Assembly (NCBI GenBank): GCA_021295835.1
Contig: JAGWBP010000025.1
Span: 1 to 51,876, forward strand
Direction: 5' to 3'
Origin: Gemmatimonadota bacterium
Lineage (GTDB): Bacteria; Gemmatimonadota; Gemmatimonadetes; Longimicrobiales; Gaopeijiaceae
Length of the DNA: 51,876 nucleotides
The notes under the pieces: model-generated
Databases searched by the model: none
The model's input: only the letters and a program-made list of their open reading frames with translations
Told to the model about the DNA's origin: nothing
Part shown: piece by piece, positions 39,726 to 49,219 of the stretch
How positions within the stretch are numbered: position 1 is the stretch's first letter
How the letters are laid out: the number at the start of each line of letters is the position of its first letter
Position numbers and translations under genes: made by a program

Positions 39726-40523
39726 GTGGCTTTCAGAAGCGCCGATAGCGCGGCTACGGCCAAGCGTGCAGATGGTGTCACCGTAATGGTGATCCCGGGC
39801 GGGGGCGCGGGGACGCGCACCGTCGAGCTGTCGCGGCGGCGCCTGTGGGTATTCGGTGTGATGGCCGCGATCCTCCTCGCTCTGATGGCGACGATCACGG
39901 TCACCTGGGTGCCGCTCGCCCGCAAGGCGGCCACCGCCGACGAGCTGGCCCTCCGAGTCGACTCTCTTCTGTTCGAGCAATCCCGCGTGGTCGAGGTGGT
40001 CCGGCGGGTGGAGCGAATGGAGGCCATCCAGGGCCAGTTGGAACGACGAATGCGCACCGGCGGGTCGATCGATTCGGCGCTCTGGGTGCCATTGCCGACC
40101 GAAGCGGCCGGGGGCGCGACCATGGCGGTGGCCAGCGGCACGAGCGAGCCGACCGCGTGGCCGCTGGCAGTCGCCGGGGCCCTTACCCGGACGCACCTGG
40201 GCGGCGCGGCCGGAGACCACCGGGGCATCGACATAGCGGTGCCAGGCGGATCGTACGTGCGCGCGGCGGGCGACGGGGAGGTCGTCGAGGCGGCCGAGGA
40301 CCCAGACTACGGACTCTTCATCCTGATCGATCACGGCAACGGTCTCCGCACGCGCTACGGGCACGCCTCCTACCTGATCCCCGACCGGGGGTGGCGGGTG
40401 CGCCAGGGCGAGGTCATCGCGCTCTCGGGATCGAGCGGCAGGTCTACCGCCCCGCACCTCCATTTCGAGATATTGAGGAACGGGCGACCCATCGACCCCT
40501 TCACCATGGTCACACGTCCGTGA
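39726..40523 (+). CDS. M23-family peptidase, membrane anchored
   Basis: 265 residues from GTG 39726. One N-terminal membrane helix (LWVFGVMAAILLALMATITV), a coiled segment (ATADELALRVDSLLFEQSRVVEVVRRVERME) and a LytM domain with the zinc ligands in GDHRGIDIAV (His about 165) and APHLHFEI (about 244). It would cut peptidoglycan cross-bridges or remodel the wall. Next to bactofilin, as in many cell-shape modules. Confidence 0.92.
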   Translation: MAFRSADSAATAKRADGVTVMVIPGGGAGTRTVELSRRRLWVFGVMAAILLALMATITVTWVPLARKAATADELALRVDSLLFEQSRVVEVVRRVERMEAIQGQLERRMRTGGSIDSALWVPLPTEAAGGATMAVASGTSEPTAWPLAVAGALTRTHLGGAAGDHRGIDIAVPGGSYVRAAGDGEVVEAAEDPDYGLFILIDHGNGLRTRYGHASYLIPDRGWRVRQGEVIALSGSSGRSTAPHLHFEILRNGRPIDPFTMVTRP

Positions 40524-40574
40524 GCGCGCGCTAGCGGGCGGCCACCTTCCACAGCGAGGAGCAGGGCGGGCAAC

Positions 40575-41039
40575 ATGTCTAGAGGCCGATCGGCGACGGC
40601 GACTTCGTCCGACAAGATCATCTCCATCATCGGACCTGGAATGCACATCGTCGGAGACTGCCATTCCACCGACACCGTGCGCATCGAGGGCCGCCTGGAG
40701 GGTTCCGTGCGTGCGGACAAGGCCGTCGTGGTCGGCGAGGGCGGACAGGTAACCGGCGACATTCTGACCCAGGACGCCGTAATCGCCGGCCAGGTGAAGG
40801 GTGCCCTCGATGTGCACTCCCGCCTCGAGCTGCACGCGACGTGCGTAGTCGACGGCGAGATTCGCGCCAAGCGCATCAGGCTGGATGAGGGCGGGATCGT
40901 GAATGGCAACATCAGCATCGGTCCCAAGGAGGAGCCCCGGCATCCGCCCGCCCAGGCCGCCCAGCCACAACGGACCGATAGGCGGGGAGGCGGCAGGTTG
41001 CGAGGAGGCGGCAAGGGGAAGCTTGGTCCCAGCACATAG
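40575..41039 (+). CDS. Bactofilin
   Basis: 154 residues from ATG 40575 with GAGGAGC upstream. Right-handed beta-helix repeats: SIIGPGMHIVGDCHSTDTVRIEGRLEGSVRADKAVVVGEGGQVTGDI, then DAVIAGQVKGALDVHSRLELHATCVVDGEI. Self-polymerising cytoskeletal protein that scaffolds wall enzymes, matching the adjacent M23 peptidase. The basic C-terminal tail is variable. Confidence 0.94.
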   Translation: MSRGRSATATSSDKIISIIGPGMHIVGDCHSTDTVRIEGRLEGSVRADKAVVVGEGGQVTGDILTQDAVIAGQVKGALDVHSRLELHATCVVDGEIRAKRIRLDEGGIVNGNISIGPKEEPRHPPAQAAQPQRTDRRGGGRLRGGGKGKLGPST

Positions 41040-41820
41040 CTCGGGCGGAGCGTCGGCGATCCACACCGCAACTCTGGATGAGATTGCGCGGTTCCTGGAC
41101 GGCTACCTGGGGGTGGAGGGCGCTCGGGACTACCCCCATGCCCTAAACGGCCTCCAGGTCGAGGGCCCGGCGACGGTGGGGCGCGTCGCGGTCGCCGTGG
41201 ACGCGAGCGAGGCCGTCATCGCCAAGGCGGGCCGGTGGGCCGATCTGCTCTTCGTGCACCACGGCCTCTTCTGGGGCGGCCTGCAGCCGCTCACCGGGCC
41301 GCTGTACCGGCGAGTCAGGAGTCTGATCGGGAGCGGCACAGCGCTCTACAGCTGCCACCTTCCCCTCGACCGGCACCCGGAGGTCGGCAATGCCGCGCTC
41401 GTGGCGCGTGGGTGCGGCGCGCGCGACCTCGAGCCCTTCGGCGACTACCGGGGCTCTCCGGTCGGGTGGAGGGGCGAGGTCGCGACGGTCTCGCTGGCTG
41501 GCCTTCGCGAGTCCCTCGCGCACCACCTGGGCGGACCGGTGCGGGTGGTTCCCGGCGGCCCCGAGCAGGTGACGAAGGTGGGGATCGTGACGGGCGCCGG
41601 AGGATCGACCTTGCCGGAGGCCCGGGCTGCGGGGCTGGACGCGCTGATCACCGGCGAGGCGGGCCATCACAGCGCCGTCGACGCTCGCGAGGCCGGGGTC
41701 TCGCTCCTCCTGGGCGGACACTACGCCACCGAGGTAGGGGGCGTCAGGGCGGTTGCAGGCCTCCTGGAGGATCACTTTGGCGTGCAGTGCCGGTTCGTTG
41801 ACTCGCCCACCGGGTTCTGA
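41023..41820 (+). CDS. Nif3-like dinuclear metal centre hexameric protein
   Basis: 265 residues from TTG 41023 with AGGGGA upstream, overlapping bactofilin by 17 bp. TLDEIARFLDGYLGV, ALNGLQVEGPATVGRVAVAVDAS, ADLLFVHHGLFWGG (metal HH), YSCHLPLDRHPEVGN (HxxxD) and the C-terminal LLGGHYATEVGGV are the Nif3/DUF34 signature. Often annotated as GTP cyclohydrolase I type 2, but function is unsettled. Confidence 0.92.
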   Translation: MVPAHSSGGASAIHTATLDEIARFLDGYLGVEGARDYPHALNGLQVEGPATVGRVAVAVDASEAVIAKAGRWADLLFVHHGLFWGGLQPLTGPLYRRVRSLIGSGTALYSCHLPLDRHPEVGNAALVARGCGARDLEPFGDYRGSPVGWRGEVATVSLAGLRESLAHHLGGPVRVVPGGPEQVTKVGIVTGAGGSTLPEARAAGLDALITGEAGHHSAVDAREAGVSLLLGGHYATEVGGVRAVAGLLEDHFGVQCRFVDSPTGF

Positions 41821-41827
41821 CGACCGC

Positions 41828-42640
41828 ATGAAGAACGAGTCCACGGTCACCTGCCCGGCGTGCCGCTACCCCGAGAACGCCGTCGCAGCCAACTACTGCG
41901 CCCGCTGCGGCGCTGCGCTCCGGGGCCCGCCATGCCCAGCCTGCGAGTCGCCGTCGGAGGTGGCGGACCGCTTCTGCACCGCCTGCGGAGGCGCCCTGCG
42001 GAGCTCGGCAGGCCGCGGTGCGGTCGCTCAGCCGAGGGTAGTCTGGGCGGTGGTCGGCATCGGGGCCGCGATGATCCTAGTCGCAGTCGCGCTACTCCTC
42101 CTCCGCCAGGGTGGATCGGCACCCACAGTGCCCCCGCCAGCCGTCCAGCCGGAGGCGATGGGTGCGCCCGGGGCACTCGGACCGACCAGCACCGTGGACC
42201 TGGGCTCGATGACCCCCCGGCAGGCCGCGGACCGCCTCTTCGCGCGGGTGATGACCTCGCTCGAGAGCGGCGACACGGCCCAGGCGACGCTCTTCCTCCC
42301 GATGGCCATCGCCTCGTACGACCGGATCGTCGCCCTCTCCCTCGACGACCGCTTCCACCTCTCGCTCCTGCACGCCGCGGCCGCCGACGGGGCTTCGGCG
42401 CTGGCCGTAGCGGAGGCCGGGCTGGCGGTCAGACCCACCCACCTTCTCTGCCTCGCCGCTGCGGCGCGGGCGGCGCTGATGGTCAGCGACGAGGCCAGGG
42501 CCCGAGGGCACTATCGCACGCTCGTCGACGCCTACGCGGAGGAAGTGGCCTCCGGGTTGCCGGAGTACAGCTCCGAGACGGGGCACGCCGACCTCCTGCC
42601 GGTGCTCCTCGAGGAGGCGCGCGAGCACCTCGGTTCCTAG
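41828..42640 (+). CDS. Double zinc-ribbon membrane protein with helical repeat domain
   Basis: 270 residues from ATG 41828. Two zinc ribbons (CPACRYPENAVAANYCARCG and CPACESPSEVADRFCTACG), a membrane helix VVWAVVGIGAAMILVAVALLLL, a Pro-rich linker and a TPR-like C-terminus with DTAQATLFLPMAIASYDRIVAL and AARAALMVSDEARARGHY. Function unknown. Confidence 0.85.
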   Translation: MKNESTVTCPACRYPENAVAANYCARCGAALRGPPCPACESPSEVADRFCTACGGALRSSAGRGAVAQPRVVWAVVGIGAAMILVAVALLLLRQGGSAPTVPPPAVQPEAMGAPGALGPTSTVDLGSMTPRQAADRLFARVMTSLESGDTAQATLFLPMAIASYDRIVALSLDDRFHLSLLHAAAADGASALAVAEAGLAVRPTHLLCLAAAARAALMVSDEARARGHYRTLVDAYAEEVASGLPEYSSETGHADLLPVLLEEAREHLGS

Positions 42641-42668
42641 TCTGAGTGGCCGAGTAGCCGAGTAGCCG

Positions 42669-44084
42669 GTGGATCGACTCTCCACGCCTCGGGACGGCCA
42701 CTCGCGCGTAGCTGGGCGGGGGACGGCCCGGTCTCTGCTGCTGCTCTCTGCGCTCGCGGGTGCGGCGGGGGGTGCGGTGGCGACGGCACAGGAGGACGGG
42801 AGGGCGGCGGGTACGATCTTCGGGGTGGTCTACGACAGCACCGCCCAGGCTCCGCTGGCGGGCGCGAGGGTCGCCGTGGTCGGGACATCGGCGACCTCGG
42901 ACACCGACGAGTGGGGACGCTACCGAATCGAGGGTGTCCCGCCGGGCGCGCAGCGCCTGACCTTCTTCCACCCTCGACTGGGCGTGCTCGGTGTAGGGGC
43001 CGGGGAGACCGGCGTTCTGGTGGCGGCCGAAGAGGAGACCGAGGCGAATCTTGCAGTACCGTCGCACGAGACGATGCTGGGCATCAGGTGCTCGGTCGCC
43101 GGGCGCGGCGGCGACGTATCGGTAGGAGGTACCGTGACCGACGAGATCACCGGCGTGCCGCTGCCAGAGGCGCGCGTCGCCGCGGCCCACCGCAGGAAGG
43201 CGGGAGCACCGCCCCGGGTGGTCGAGACCCGCACCGACCGGACCGGAAGGTACCTTTTCTGCAATCTGGTGAGCGTCCTCGAACCGTCGTTGACCGCCCA
43301 CTTCGGCACGAGCGAGTCCAGGCCGCACCGGGTCGGGCGTCCCGGCCCCCAGATCGTCGACCTGAGGATCCGGATCGCCGACCCGGTGGAGATCTCGGGG
43401 ACGGTGCTCGACCATGCCACCCGGGCACCGCTCCCTGGCGCACGGATACGTCTGCTCGGCACCGACCGGGACCTCCTGGCCGACAGCGCGGGGCGCTTCG
43501 CGCTCTCGGGGGTCGCCCCAGGCGTGCACGTCATCAGGACCGACCACCTCGGCTACGCGTCGCGCACCGACTCGCTGACCGTCTTTAGCCGCGAGGCGCT
43601 GGGCCTAGAGATCCACTTGGCACCCCAGGCGGTGGAGCTGGCACCGCTCGTCGTCACCGGGCGCAGACGTGCGCCGGAGGTCTACACGACCCCGGGTACG
43701 CGCTTCTCCGGACTGACCGAGGCGCAGGTCGACTCTGTGCTTCCGCGCGTGGTGGACTTGGCGTCGCTGCTAAGGGCCTCCTCCACTCCGGGCCTCTCGG
43801 TGCGGACCGTCTGGGTGCCCGACGCCCACGGGCTGGTGAGGGAGGGGCTCTGCGTGGAGGTGCAGCGGCGGCGCAGGGGCGGCACAGCCAACGCCTGCAA
43901 CATGGTCGACGTGCGCCTGAACGACGGCCCGGTCCCCGAGCCGATCTTCTTCCTGAAGGAGCTGAACCCGCAGGATGTGCGCTGGCTCCAGGTGATCAAC
44001 CCGATCGAGGCCGGGTTCCTCTACGGCGATCGGGGCGCCAACGGGGTGCTGCTCCTCTACAGCAGATCCGGCGGCCGCCAATGA
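42669..44084 (+). CDS. Secreted carboxypeptidase-regulatory-like protein with plug-like end
   Basis: 471 residues from GTG 42669. A signal peptide SLLLLSALAGAAGGAVATAQ is followed by three CarboxypepD_reg-like modules (GTIFGVVYDSTAQAPLAGARV; VGGTVTDEITGVPLPEARV; ISGTVLDHATRAPLPGARI). The end, FLKELNPQDVRWLQVINPIEAGFLYGDRGANGVLLLYSR, resembles a TonB-receptor plug end but no barrel follows. Probably outer-membrane or surface protein; a type common in Gemmatimonadota. Confidence 0.82.
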   Translation: MDRLSTPRDGHSRVAGRGTARSLLLLSALAGAAGGAVATAQEDGRAAGTIFGVVYDSTAQAPLAGARVAVVGTSATSDTDEWGRYRIEGVPPGAQRLTFFHPRLGVLGVGAGETGVLVAAEEETEANLAVPSHETMLGIRCSVAGRGGDVSVGGTVTDEITGVPLPEARVAAAHRRKAGAPPRVVETRTDRTGRYLFCNLVSVLEPSLTAHFGTSESRPHRVGRPGPQIVDLRIRIADPVEISGTVLDHATRAPLPGARIRLLGTDRDLLADSAGRFALSGVAPGVHVIRTDHLGYASRTDSLTVFSREALGLEIHLAPQAVELAPLVVTGRRRAPEVYTTPGTRFSGLTEAQVDSVLPRVVDLASLLRASSTPGLSVRTVWVPDAHGLVREGLCVEVQRRRRGGTANACNMVDVRLNDGPVPEPIFFLKELNPQDVRWLQVINPIEAGFLYGDRGANGVLLLYSRSGGRQ

Positions 44085-44224
44085 CGCACGGCGGGATACC
44101 GGCCCATCCTGCTATGCCCCCTCCGACTGGGACGCACCGACATCGGTCGTTGCCATTGCCTCCGCACGGGTCGCCCACGAACTTACGCCTTGGTGGCGAG
44201 GCGCCGAATTTCTCAGCGAGGGCA

Positions 44225-45241
44225 ATGACCAGACACTCCGCAGGACACCTGACGACCGCGGCTGGCGCAATCGCCGTGCTCCTGTCGGCGTGCGGGGGCT
44301 CCGAGCCGGGATTGGCCCGGGGGAAGCTCATCTACGACGCCTGCGCTCCCTGCCACGGGGAGGACGGTGCCGGGAGGGAGGAGCTGGCGGCGCCGGCGAT
44401 CGCGGGCGCGTCGGACTGGTACCTGAAGGCGCAGCTACTCAAGTTCCAGGGTGGTGCCCGGGGCTACCACCACACGGACCTCGAAGGGCTTCGGATGCGG
44501 CCGATGTCGCGTGCGCTCTTCGCCGACCGGGGCGACATCGAGTCGGTGGTCGAGTACATCGTCAGTCTACCGATCCCCGATCCGCCGCCCACCATCGAGG
44601 GGGGCGACCTGGAGGCGGGCGAGGCAGAGTACCTGGCTCTCTGCGCGAACTGCCACGGCCGCGATGGGCGCGGGGTCGAGACCGGTGTGCGCGAGCTGGA
44701 CGCCCCCTCGCTCCTGCACCTGAACGACTGGTACCTGGAGTCCTCGATCGCCAAGTACCGCGACGGCGCCAGGGGAGTGGGGGACGCGGCCGGCACCACG
44801 ATGCGCGCACCAGTGGCCGACTTCACCGCCGAGCGCATTAGCAACGTCACCGCCTACGTCATGTCGCTTCAGCGCCTGCCGAGGAAGGTCGCCGCTCCCC
44901 CTCCGCCTCCCCTCGACCCTGTGGATGTCGATCCGGCGATCCTGCCCGAGGGGGTGACGCTGGCGATGGCGCAGGCGGGCCAGGAGATCTTCAACGGCGC
45001 CAAGGGAATCTGCTTCACCTGCCACCTGCGCGAGGGAACGGGAGGTCCGCTGGCACCCAGCCTTACCGACGCCGAGTGGCTCAACATCGACGGGGAGTAC
45101 GAGTCGATCGTGAAGATCGTCGTCGCCGGGGTCCCCCAGCCCACGCAATATCCCGGCGTGATGCAGCCCCGCGCTGGCCGACCGCTCACCGACGAACAGG
45201 TGCGCGCGGTCGCCGCCTACGTCTACACGCTCAGCCGCTGA
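44225..45241 (+). CDS. Triheme cytochrome c lipoprotein
   Basis: 338 residues from ATG 44225. AIAVLLSACGGSE is a lipoprotein signal. Three c-type heme sites: CAPCH (about 40), CANCH (about 140) and CFTCH (about 263), each with a distal Met-containing segment such as LRMRPMSRAL and TTMRAPVADF. It is the first gene of the oxidase operon and likely delivers electrons to CoxB. Confidence 0.92.
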   Translation: MTRHSAGHLTTAAGAIAVLLSACGGSEPGLARGKLIYDACAPCHGEDGAGREELAAPAIAGASDWYLKAQLLKFQGGARGYHHTDLEGLRMRPMSRALFADRGDIESVVEYIVSLPIPDPPPTIEGGDLEAGEAEYLALCANCHGRDGRGVETGVRELDAPSLLHLNDWYLESSIAKYRDGARGVGDAAGTTMRAPVADFTAERISNVTAYVMSLQRLPRKVAAPPPPPLDPVDVDPAILPEGVTLAMAQAGQEIFNGAKGICFTCHLREGTGGPLAPSLTDAEWLNIDGEYESIVKIVVAGVPQPTQYPGVMQPRAGRPLTDEQVRAVAAYVYTLSR

Positions 45242-45247
45242 CCCCAA

Positions 45248-45430
45248 ATGGCTACAGGAAATCCCACCCCAGGTCCGAAGCACATTGAGCTCGCCGCGGC
45301 GATTCCGCCGCCACCTCCCGACGAGTCCAACGAGGCGATAATCTTCGCCCGCAAGACGCTCGTCTGGACCTTCCGCCTGGCGGTGGGGTTCATCGGGGTG
45401 GCGGTGATCTACACCTTCATACTGCAGTGA
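45248..45430 (+). CDS. Small single-helix membrane protein in oxidase operon
   Basis: 60 residues from ATG 45248, 6 bp after the cytochrome stop. A Pro-rich start and one helix (TFRLAVGFIGVAVIYTFIL). Possibly a small oxidase subunit or assembly factor; not recognised by motif. Confidence 0.75.
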   Translation: MATGNPTPGPKHIELAAAIPPPPPDESNEAIIFARKTLVWTFRLAVGFIGVAVIYTFILQ

Positions 45431-45447
45431 GAAAAGCGAGCTGACTG

Positions 45448-46164
45448 GTGGGTCTAATGGAGCGCGTCGGGCACTTCTTCGACGACATCGGGCTGATCAG
45501 GATCGGGTCGTCGTACGCGGCGGACATCGATTTTCTGATTATTCTCGTCCTCGTAGTGGTGGGGGTTTGGTTCCTCGCCGCCGAATTCGTCTTCATGTAC
45601 TTCATCGTGAAATTCCGGGAAAAGCCCGGGCGCAGGGCCGACTACATCGACGGCACCAACAAGCGCCACAAGCGGTGGATCACCTATCCTCACCTGGCGG
45701 TGCTGGTCTTCGATGTTCTCATCGTCGTGGTCTCCTTCAAGGTCTGGCATAAGATCAAAATAGACCTTCCGGAGAACCCGGACGCCGTCATTCGCGTGAT
45801 CGGCCAGCAGTGGGCGTGGACCTTCCAGCACCCGGGGGCGGACGCCGAACTGGACACGCCCGACGACATCTTCACCATCGACGAGCTGCACGTCGAGAAC
45901 GGGAAGCTATACCACTTTAAGCTCGAGGCGCTCGACGTCCTGCACAGCTTTTCCGTGCCGGTATGGCGCATCAAGCAGGACGCGATCCCGGGACGCAGTA
46001 TCACCGGGTGGTTTCAGCCGACTATGATCGGGGAGTTCGACGTCCAGTGCACCGAGATCTGCGGCTTTGGGCACGGGGTGATGGCGGGCAAGGTCATGGT
46101 CGAGGATCCCGCGACCCACTCCGCGTGGATCGAGGCCAACACGCCCGCGCTGCTGGCAGAGTAG
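45448..46164 (+). CDS. coxB: Cytochrome c oxidase subunit II
   Basis: 238 residues from GTG 45448 (ATG 45457 also fits). Two membrane helices near the start, then GQQWAWTFQHPG and the CuA site: His in DVLHSFSVP, then CTEICGFGHGVM (C-x3-C-x3-H-x2-M). No fused cytochrome c domain, consistent with the separate triheme protein. Confidence 0.95.
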   Translation: MGLMERVGHFFDDIGLIRIGSSYAADIDFLIILVLVVVGVWFLAAEFVFMYFIVKFREKPGRRADYIDGTNKRHKRWITYPHLAVLVFDVLIVVVSFKVWHKIKIDLPENPDAVIRVIGQQWAWTFQHPGADAELDTPDDIFTIDELHVENGKLYHFKLEALDVLHSFSVPVWRIKQDAIPGRSITGWFQPTMIGEFDVQCTEICGFGHGVMAGKVMVEDPATHSAWIEANTPALLAE

Positions 46165-46182
46165 CGAGAACGGAGAGAGCGA

Positions 46183-47916
46183 ATGGCCGAGCCCGCAGTC
46201 GCCGTGATGGCCCACCACGAAGAGGAGGACCACGGGCACCACGGTCCCGGGGGATGGCTGAAGTACCTCTGGTCCACGGACCACAAGGTCATCGCCATGC
46301 AGTACATGTTCACCGGCATGTTCATGGCGCTGATCGGCGGATTCATGGCCTACGTCTTTCGCATGCAGCTCGCCTTCCCCGGCATCAACGTGCCTGGCTT
46401 CGGGATGGTCTCGCCGGGCGAGTACAACGCCTTGGTGACCAACCACGGCACTCTGATGATCTTCTGGGTCGCAATGCCGGTGCTCCTTGCGGCCTTCGGG
46501 AACTATCTGATTCCGCTGATGGTCGGGGCGGACGACATGGTCTTCCCCAAGATCAACCGACTTTCGTTCCAGATCTTCTTCCTAAGCACGATCGTCATCC
46601 TGGCGTCGCTCGTCGTGGAGGGGGGTGGCTTTGCCGGAGCATGGACCGCGTATCCGCCGCTATCGGCCAACGAGACCTACAACCTGACGCCGCTCGGGAG
46701 CACGCTCTGGGTCGTCGGAGTCGGTCTCGAGTTCGTGGCCTTCCTCCTGGGCGGGATCAACTTCATCACCACCCTCATGAACTCGCGGGCGCCCGGCATG
46801 CGCGCCTTCGACGTACCGATCGTGGTGTGGATGATCGTCGTGGCGAGCATCCTCTTCATGCTCTCAGTGGGTCCGCTGCTGGCCGGTGCCATTATGCTGA
46901 TCTTCGACCAGACGCTCGGCACCGGATTCTTCGACCCGGCGACCGGGGGCGATCCGATCCTCTGGCAGCACCTCTTCTGGTTCTTCGGTCACCCCGAGGT
47001 CTACGTCGTGCTCCTACCGGCGATCGGGGTCGTGGCAGAGATCATCACGACCTTTGCGCGCAAGAAGCTCTTCGGCTACCGAATCGTCATCTTCACGATC
47101 GTGGCGACGGGGGTGCTCAGCTTCTTCGTCTGGGCCCACCACCAGTTCATCGCGGGCATCGACCCGCGCATGGCCAACATCTTCACGATCACCACGTTGC
47201 TGATCTCGGTCCCAATTGCCGAGATGTGCTTCGTCTACATCGCAACGCTCTACGGCGGCTCGATAAGGCTCACTACGCCGATGCTCTGGGCGCTGGCATT
47301 CATCGCCGAGTTCCTGATAGGGGGCGTCACCGGGATCTTCCTGGGCGCCGCAGGCGCCGACATCTACTTTCACGATACCTACTTCGTGCTTGCGCACTTC
47401 CACTACACCTTCTTTCCGATCGCCATCATAGGGACCTTTGCGGCCTTCACCTACTGGTTCCCCAAGATGTTCGGCAAGATGATGGACGAGCGCCTCGGCA
47501 AGTGGCACTTCTGGCTCACGATCATCCCCTTCAACTTCATCTTCATCCCCCTCTTCGTGCTGGGGATGGGGGGACAGCACCGCCGCATCTACAACTACGC
47601 GCACTTCCCGGAGCTGGCCATTCCCTGGTTCCAGAACATGAGGATCGTGGCAACGGTATCGCTGCTCGTCATGCTCGCCGCGCAGCTCATCTTCTTCTAC
47701 AACTGCTACAAGAGCTGGCGCCGCGGCCGGAAGGCACCGATGAACCCCTGGAAGGCCAACTCGCTCGAGTGGACCACCCAGTCGCCTCCTCCGCACGGCA
47801 ACTGGCGTCCCGACGAGCTGCCGGTCGTCTATCGGGGCCCCTACGAGTACAGCGTGCCGGATCGGGACGACGACTACTGGCCGCAGAACGAACCCGATAG
47901 CCGAGGCTCCCGATGA
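46183..47916 (+). CDS. coxA: Cytochrome c oxidase subunit I (A1 type)
   Basis: 577 residues from ATG 46183. Low-spin heme and D-channel region NALVTNHGTLMIFW (His about 88), CuB His-Tyr pair and A1-type glutamate in FGHPEVYVV (about 270), CuB histidines WAHHQF (about 319-320) and heme ligands YFVLAHFHYT (about 404-406). It reduces oxygen and pumps protons. The stop overlaps the next gene (ATGA). Confidence 0.96.
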   Translation: MAEPAVAVMAHHEEEDHGHHGPGGWLKYLWSTDHKVIAMQYMFTGMFMALIGGFMAYVFRMQLAFPGINVPGFGMVSPGEYNALVTNHGTLMIFWVAMPVLLAAFGNYLIPLMVGADDMVFPKINRLSFQIFFLSTIVILASLVVEGGGFAGAWTAYPPLSANETYNLTPLGSTLWVVGVGLEFVAFLLGGINFITTLMNSRAPGMRAFDVPIVVWMIVVASILFMLSVGPLLAGAIMLIFDQTLGTGFFDPATGGDPILWQHLFWFFGHPEVYVVLLPAIGVVAEIITTFARKKLFGYRIVIFTIVATGVLSFFVWAHHQFIAGIDPRMANIFTITTLLISVPIAEMCFVYIATLYGGSIRLTTPMLWALAFIAEFLIGGVTGIFLGAAGADIYFHDTYFVLAHFHYTFFPIAIIGTFAAFTYWFPKMFGKMMDERLGKWHFWLTIIPFNFIFIPLFVLGMGGQHRRIYNYAHFPELAIPWFQNMRIVATVSLLVMLAAQLIFFYNCYKSWRRGRKAPMNPWKANSLEWTTQSPPPHGNWRPDELPVVYRGPYEYSVPDRDDDYWPQNEPDSRGSR

Positions 47917-48482
47917 GACCTATCGCGACCACGCGGGCCGCGACCGGAATCGCCACCGGGAAGCTCGCCGTCTGGTGGGTCCTCGCATCCGAGGTCGTCA
48001 TCTTCGGCGGGCTGCTCGCCTCATACGTAATGTTCCGCCTCGGACACCCCGAGTGGGCGGACGCGGCCGCCCTCACCAACACCAAGATTGGGGCCTTCAA
48101 CACCTTCGTGCTCCTCACGTCGAGCCTCACCGCCGTCCTTGCGCACCAGGCGGCGGAGCGCGGCAACGGTCGTCTGGCGGCGCGCTACCTGTACATGACG
48201 ATCGGCGGAGCCGTGACCTTCATCGGGGTCAAGACGTACGAGTGGTGGTACGAGATCAGCCACGGGTACACGATCACCTCGAACGGCTTCTGGTCCTTCT
48301 ACTATTCGGCGGCCGGGCTTCACGCATTCCACGTGATCGCCGGGGCGGCGATCATGGCGGTCGTGGCGCGCGACGCGGCACGCAATCTCGAGCTGCACCG
48401 CGTCGAGCTGATCGGGATATACTGGCACTTCGTCGACATCGTCTGGATCTTCCTGTTCCCGCTGCTCTACATAGCGAAGTAG
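47913..48482 (+). CDS. coxC: Heme-copper oxidase subunit III (first)
   Basis: 189 residues. Five hydrophobic stretches, with VWWVLASEVVIFGGLLASYVMF, YSAAGLHAFHVIAGA and IYWHFVDIVWIFLFPLLYI, the typical subunit III ending. Overlaps coxA by 4 bp. Confidence 0.9.
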   Translation: MRPIATTRAATGIATGKLAVWWVLASEVVIFGGLLASYVMFRLGHPEWADAAALTNTKIGAFNTFVLLTSSLTAVLAHQAAERGNGRLAARYLYMTIGGAVTFIGVKTYEWWYEISHGYTITSNGFWSFYYSAAGLHAFHVIAGAAIMAVVARDAARNLELHRVELIGIYWHFVDIVWIFLFPLLYIAK

Positions 48483-48490
48483 AGGACGAG

Positions 48491-49210
48491 ATGGCCGGCC
48501 ACTCAGAAGACTCCGGGTTCTTCGGCAACCACTACGTCAGGATCTACCTCCTTCTCCTGGCGCTGCTCGCCGTCAGCATCGCCGGTCCCGAGGTGGGCGA
48601 GAGATTCGACCGGGAGGTCTCGCTCTTCGGCCTTCGCCTGGGCCTTGGGGTGACGCTGACGCTGATCACTGCCTTTGGGATCGCGGTCTGGAAGGCGTGG
48701 CTGGTGATCAAGCACTTCATGCACCTCTCGATCGAGCGTCCGATCGCCAAGATATTCCTGGCCGCGTCGGTTCTCCTTCTGGCTCTCTTCTGGGGGGGCG
48801 TCGCGCCCGACGTCCAGCTTCACGAGGGGCGCGGATGGGAGAACCTGGCCGCCAAGGAGGCGGTCGAGCGCGGGATAGCGAAGGCGGATGACCACTACGA
48901 CGACCATGCGGTGCACGGCGCCGAGGCGGTGCCGGTCAGCCTGGTGCCCACCGCCAAGTCGACCGAGAACCTCCTCCCCGGTGGGTACAATCTGGCCCAC
49001 GCCGCCTTCTGGACCGTCCTGGTGCTGGTGGCGGTCGGGACGAACGCGATCGCGATCATCCTGTCGATCGGGGTGCTGATCCTCGTCTTCGAGACGCTCA
49101 GCCACAGCCCCCTGGTGCGCCTGATGATGGGCCCGCTCGTCGGTCTTCTCCGACGACTTCCGGGCGTCGGCAAGGTGCACGCCCGCCTTGCCAAGGCGCT
49201 GGACCGCTAG
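48491..49210 (+). CDS. Subunit IV-like oxidase membrane protein
   Basis: 239 residues from ATG 48491 with AGAGGACGAG upstream. The first 120 residues (NHYVRIYLLLLALLAVSIAGPEVG...ITAFGIAVWKAWLVIKHFMHLSIERP) resemble prokaryotic cytochrome oxidase subunit IV (COX4_pro), longer than usual. After a His/Asp-rich loop (KADDHYDDHAVHG) another helix pair follows. Likely a structural subunit. Confidence 0.75.
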   Translation: MAGHSEDSGFFGNHYVRIYLLLLALLAVSIAGPEVGERFDREVSLFGLRLGLGVTLTLITAFGIAVWKAWLVIKHFMHLSIERPIAKIFLAASVLLLALFWGGVAPDVQLHEGRGWENLAAKEAVERGIAKADDHYDDHAVHGAEAVPVSLVPTAKSTENLLPGGYNLAHAAFWTVLVLVAVGTNAIAIILSIGVLILVFETLSHSPLVRLMMGPLVGLLRRLPGVGKVHARLAKALDR

Positions 49211-49219
49211 CGACCTGGC

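Noticed and set aside
45963..47900. 645-codon frame overlapping coxA
   Set aside because: Shadow frame; coxA motifs are in the other frame.
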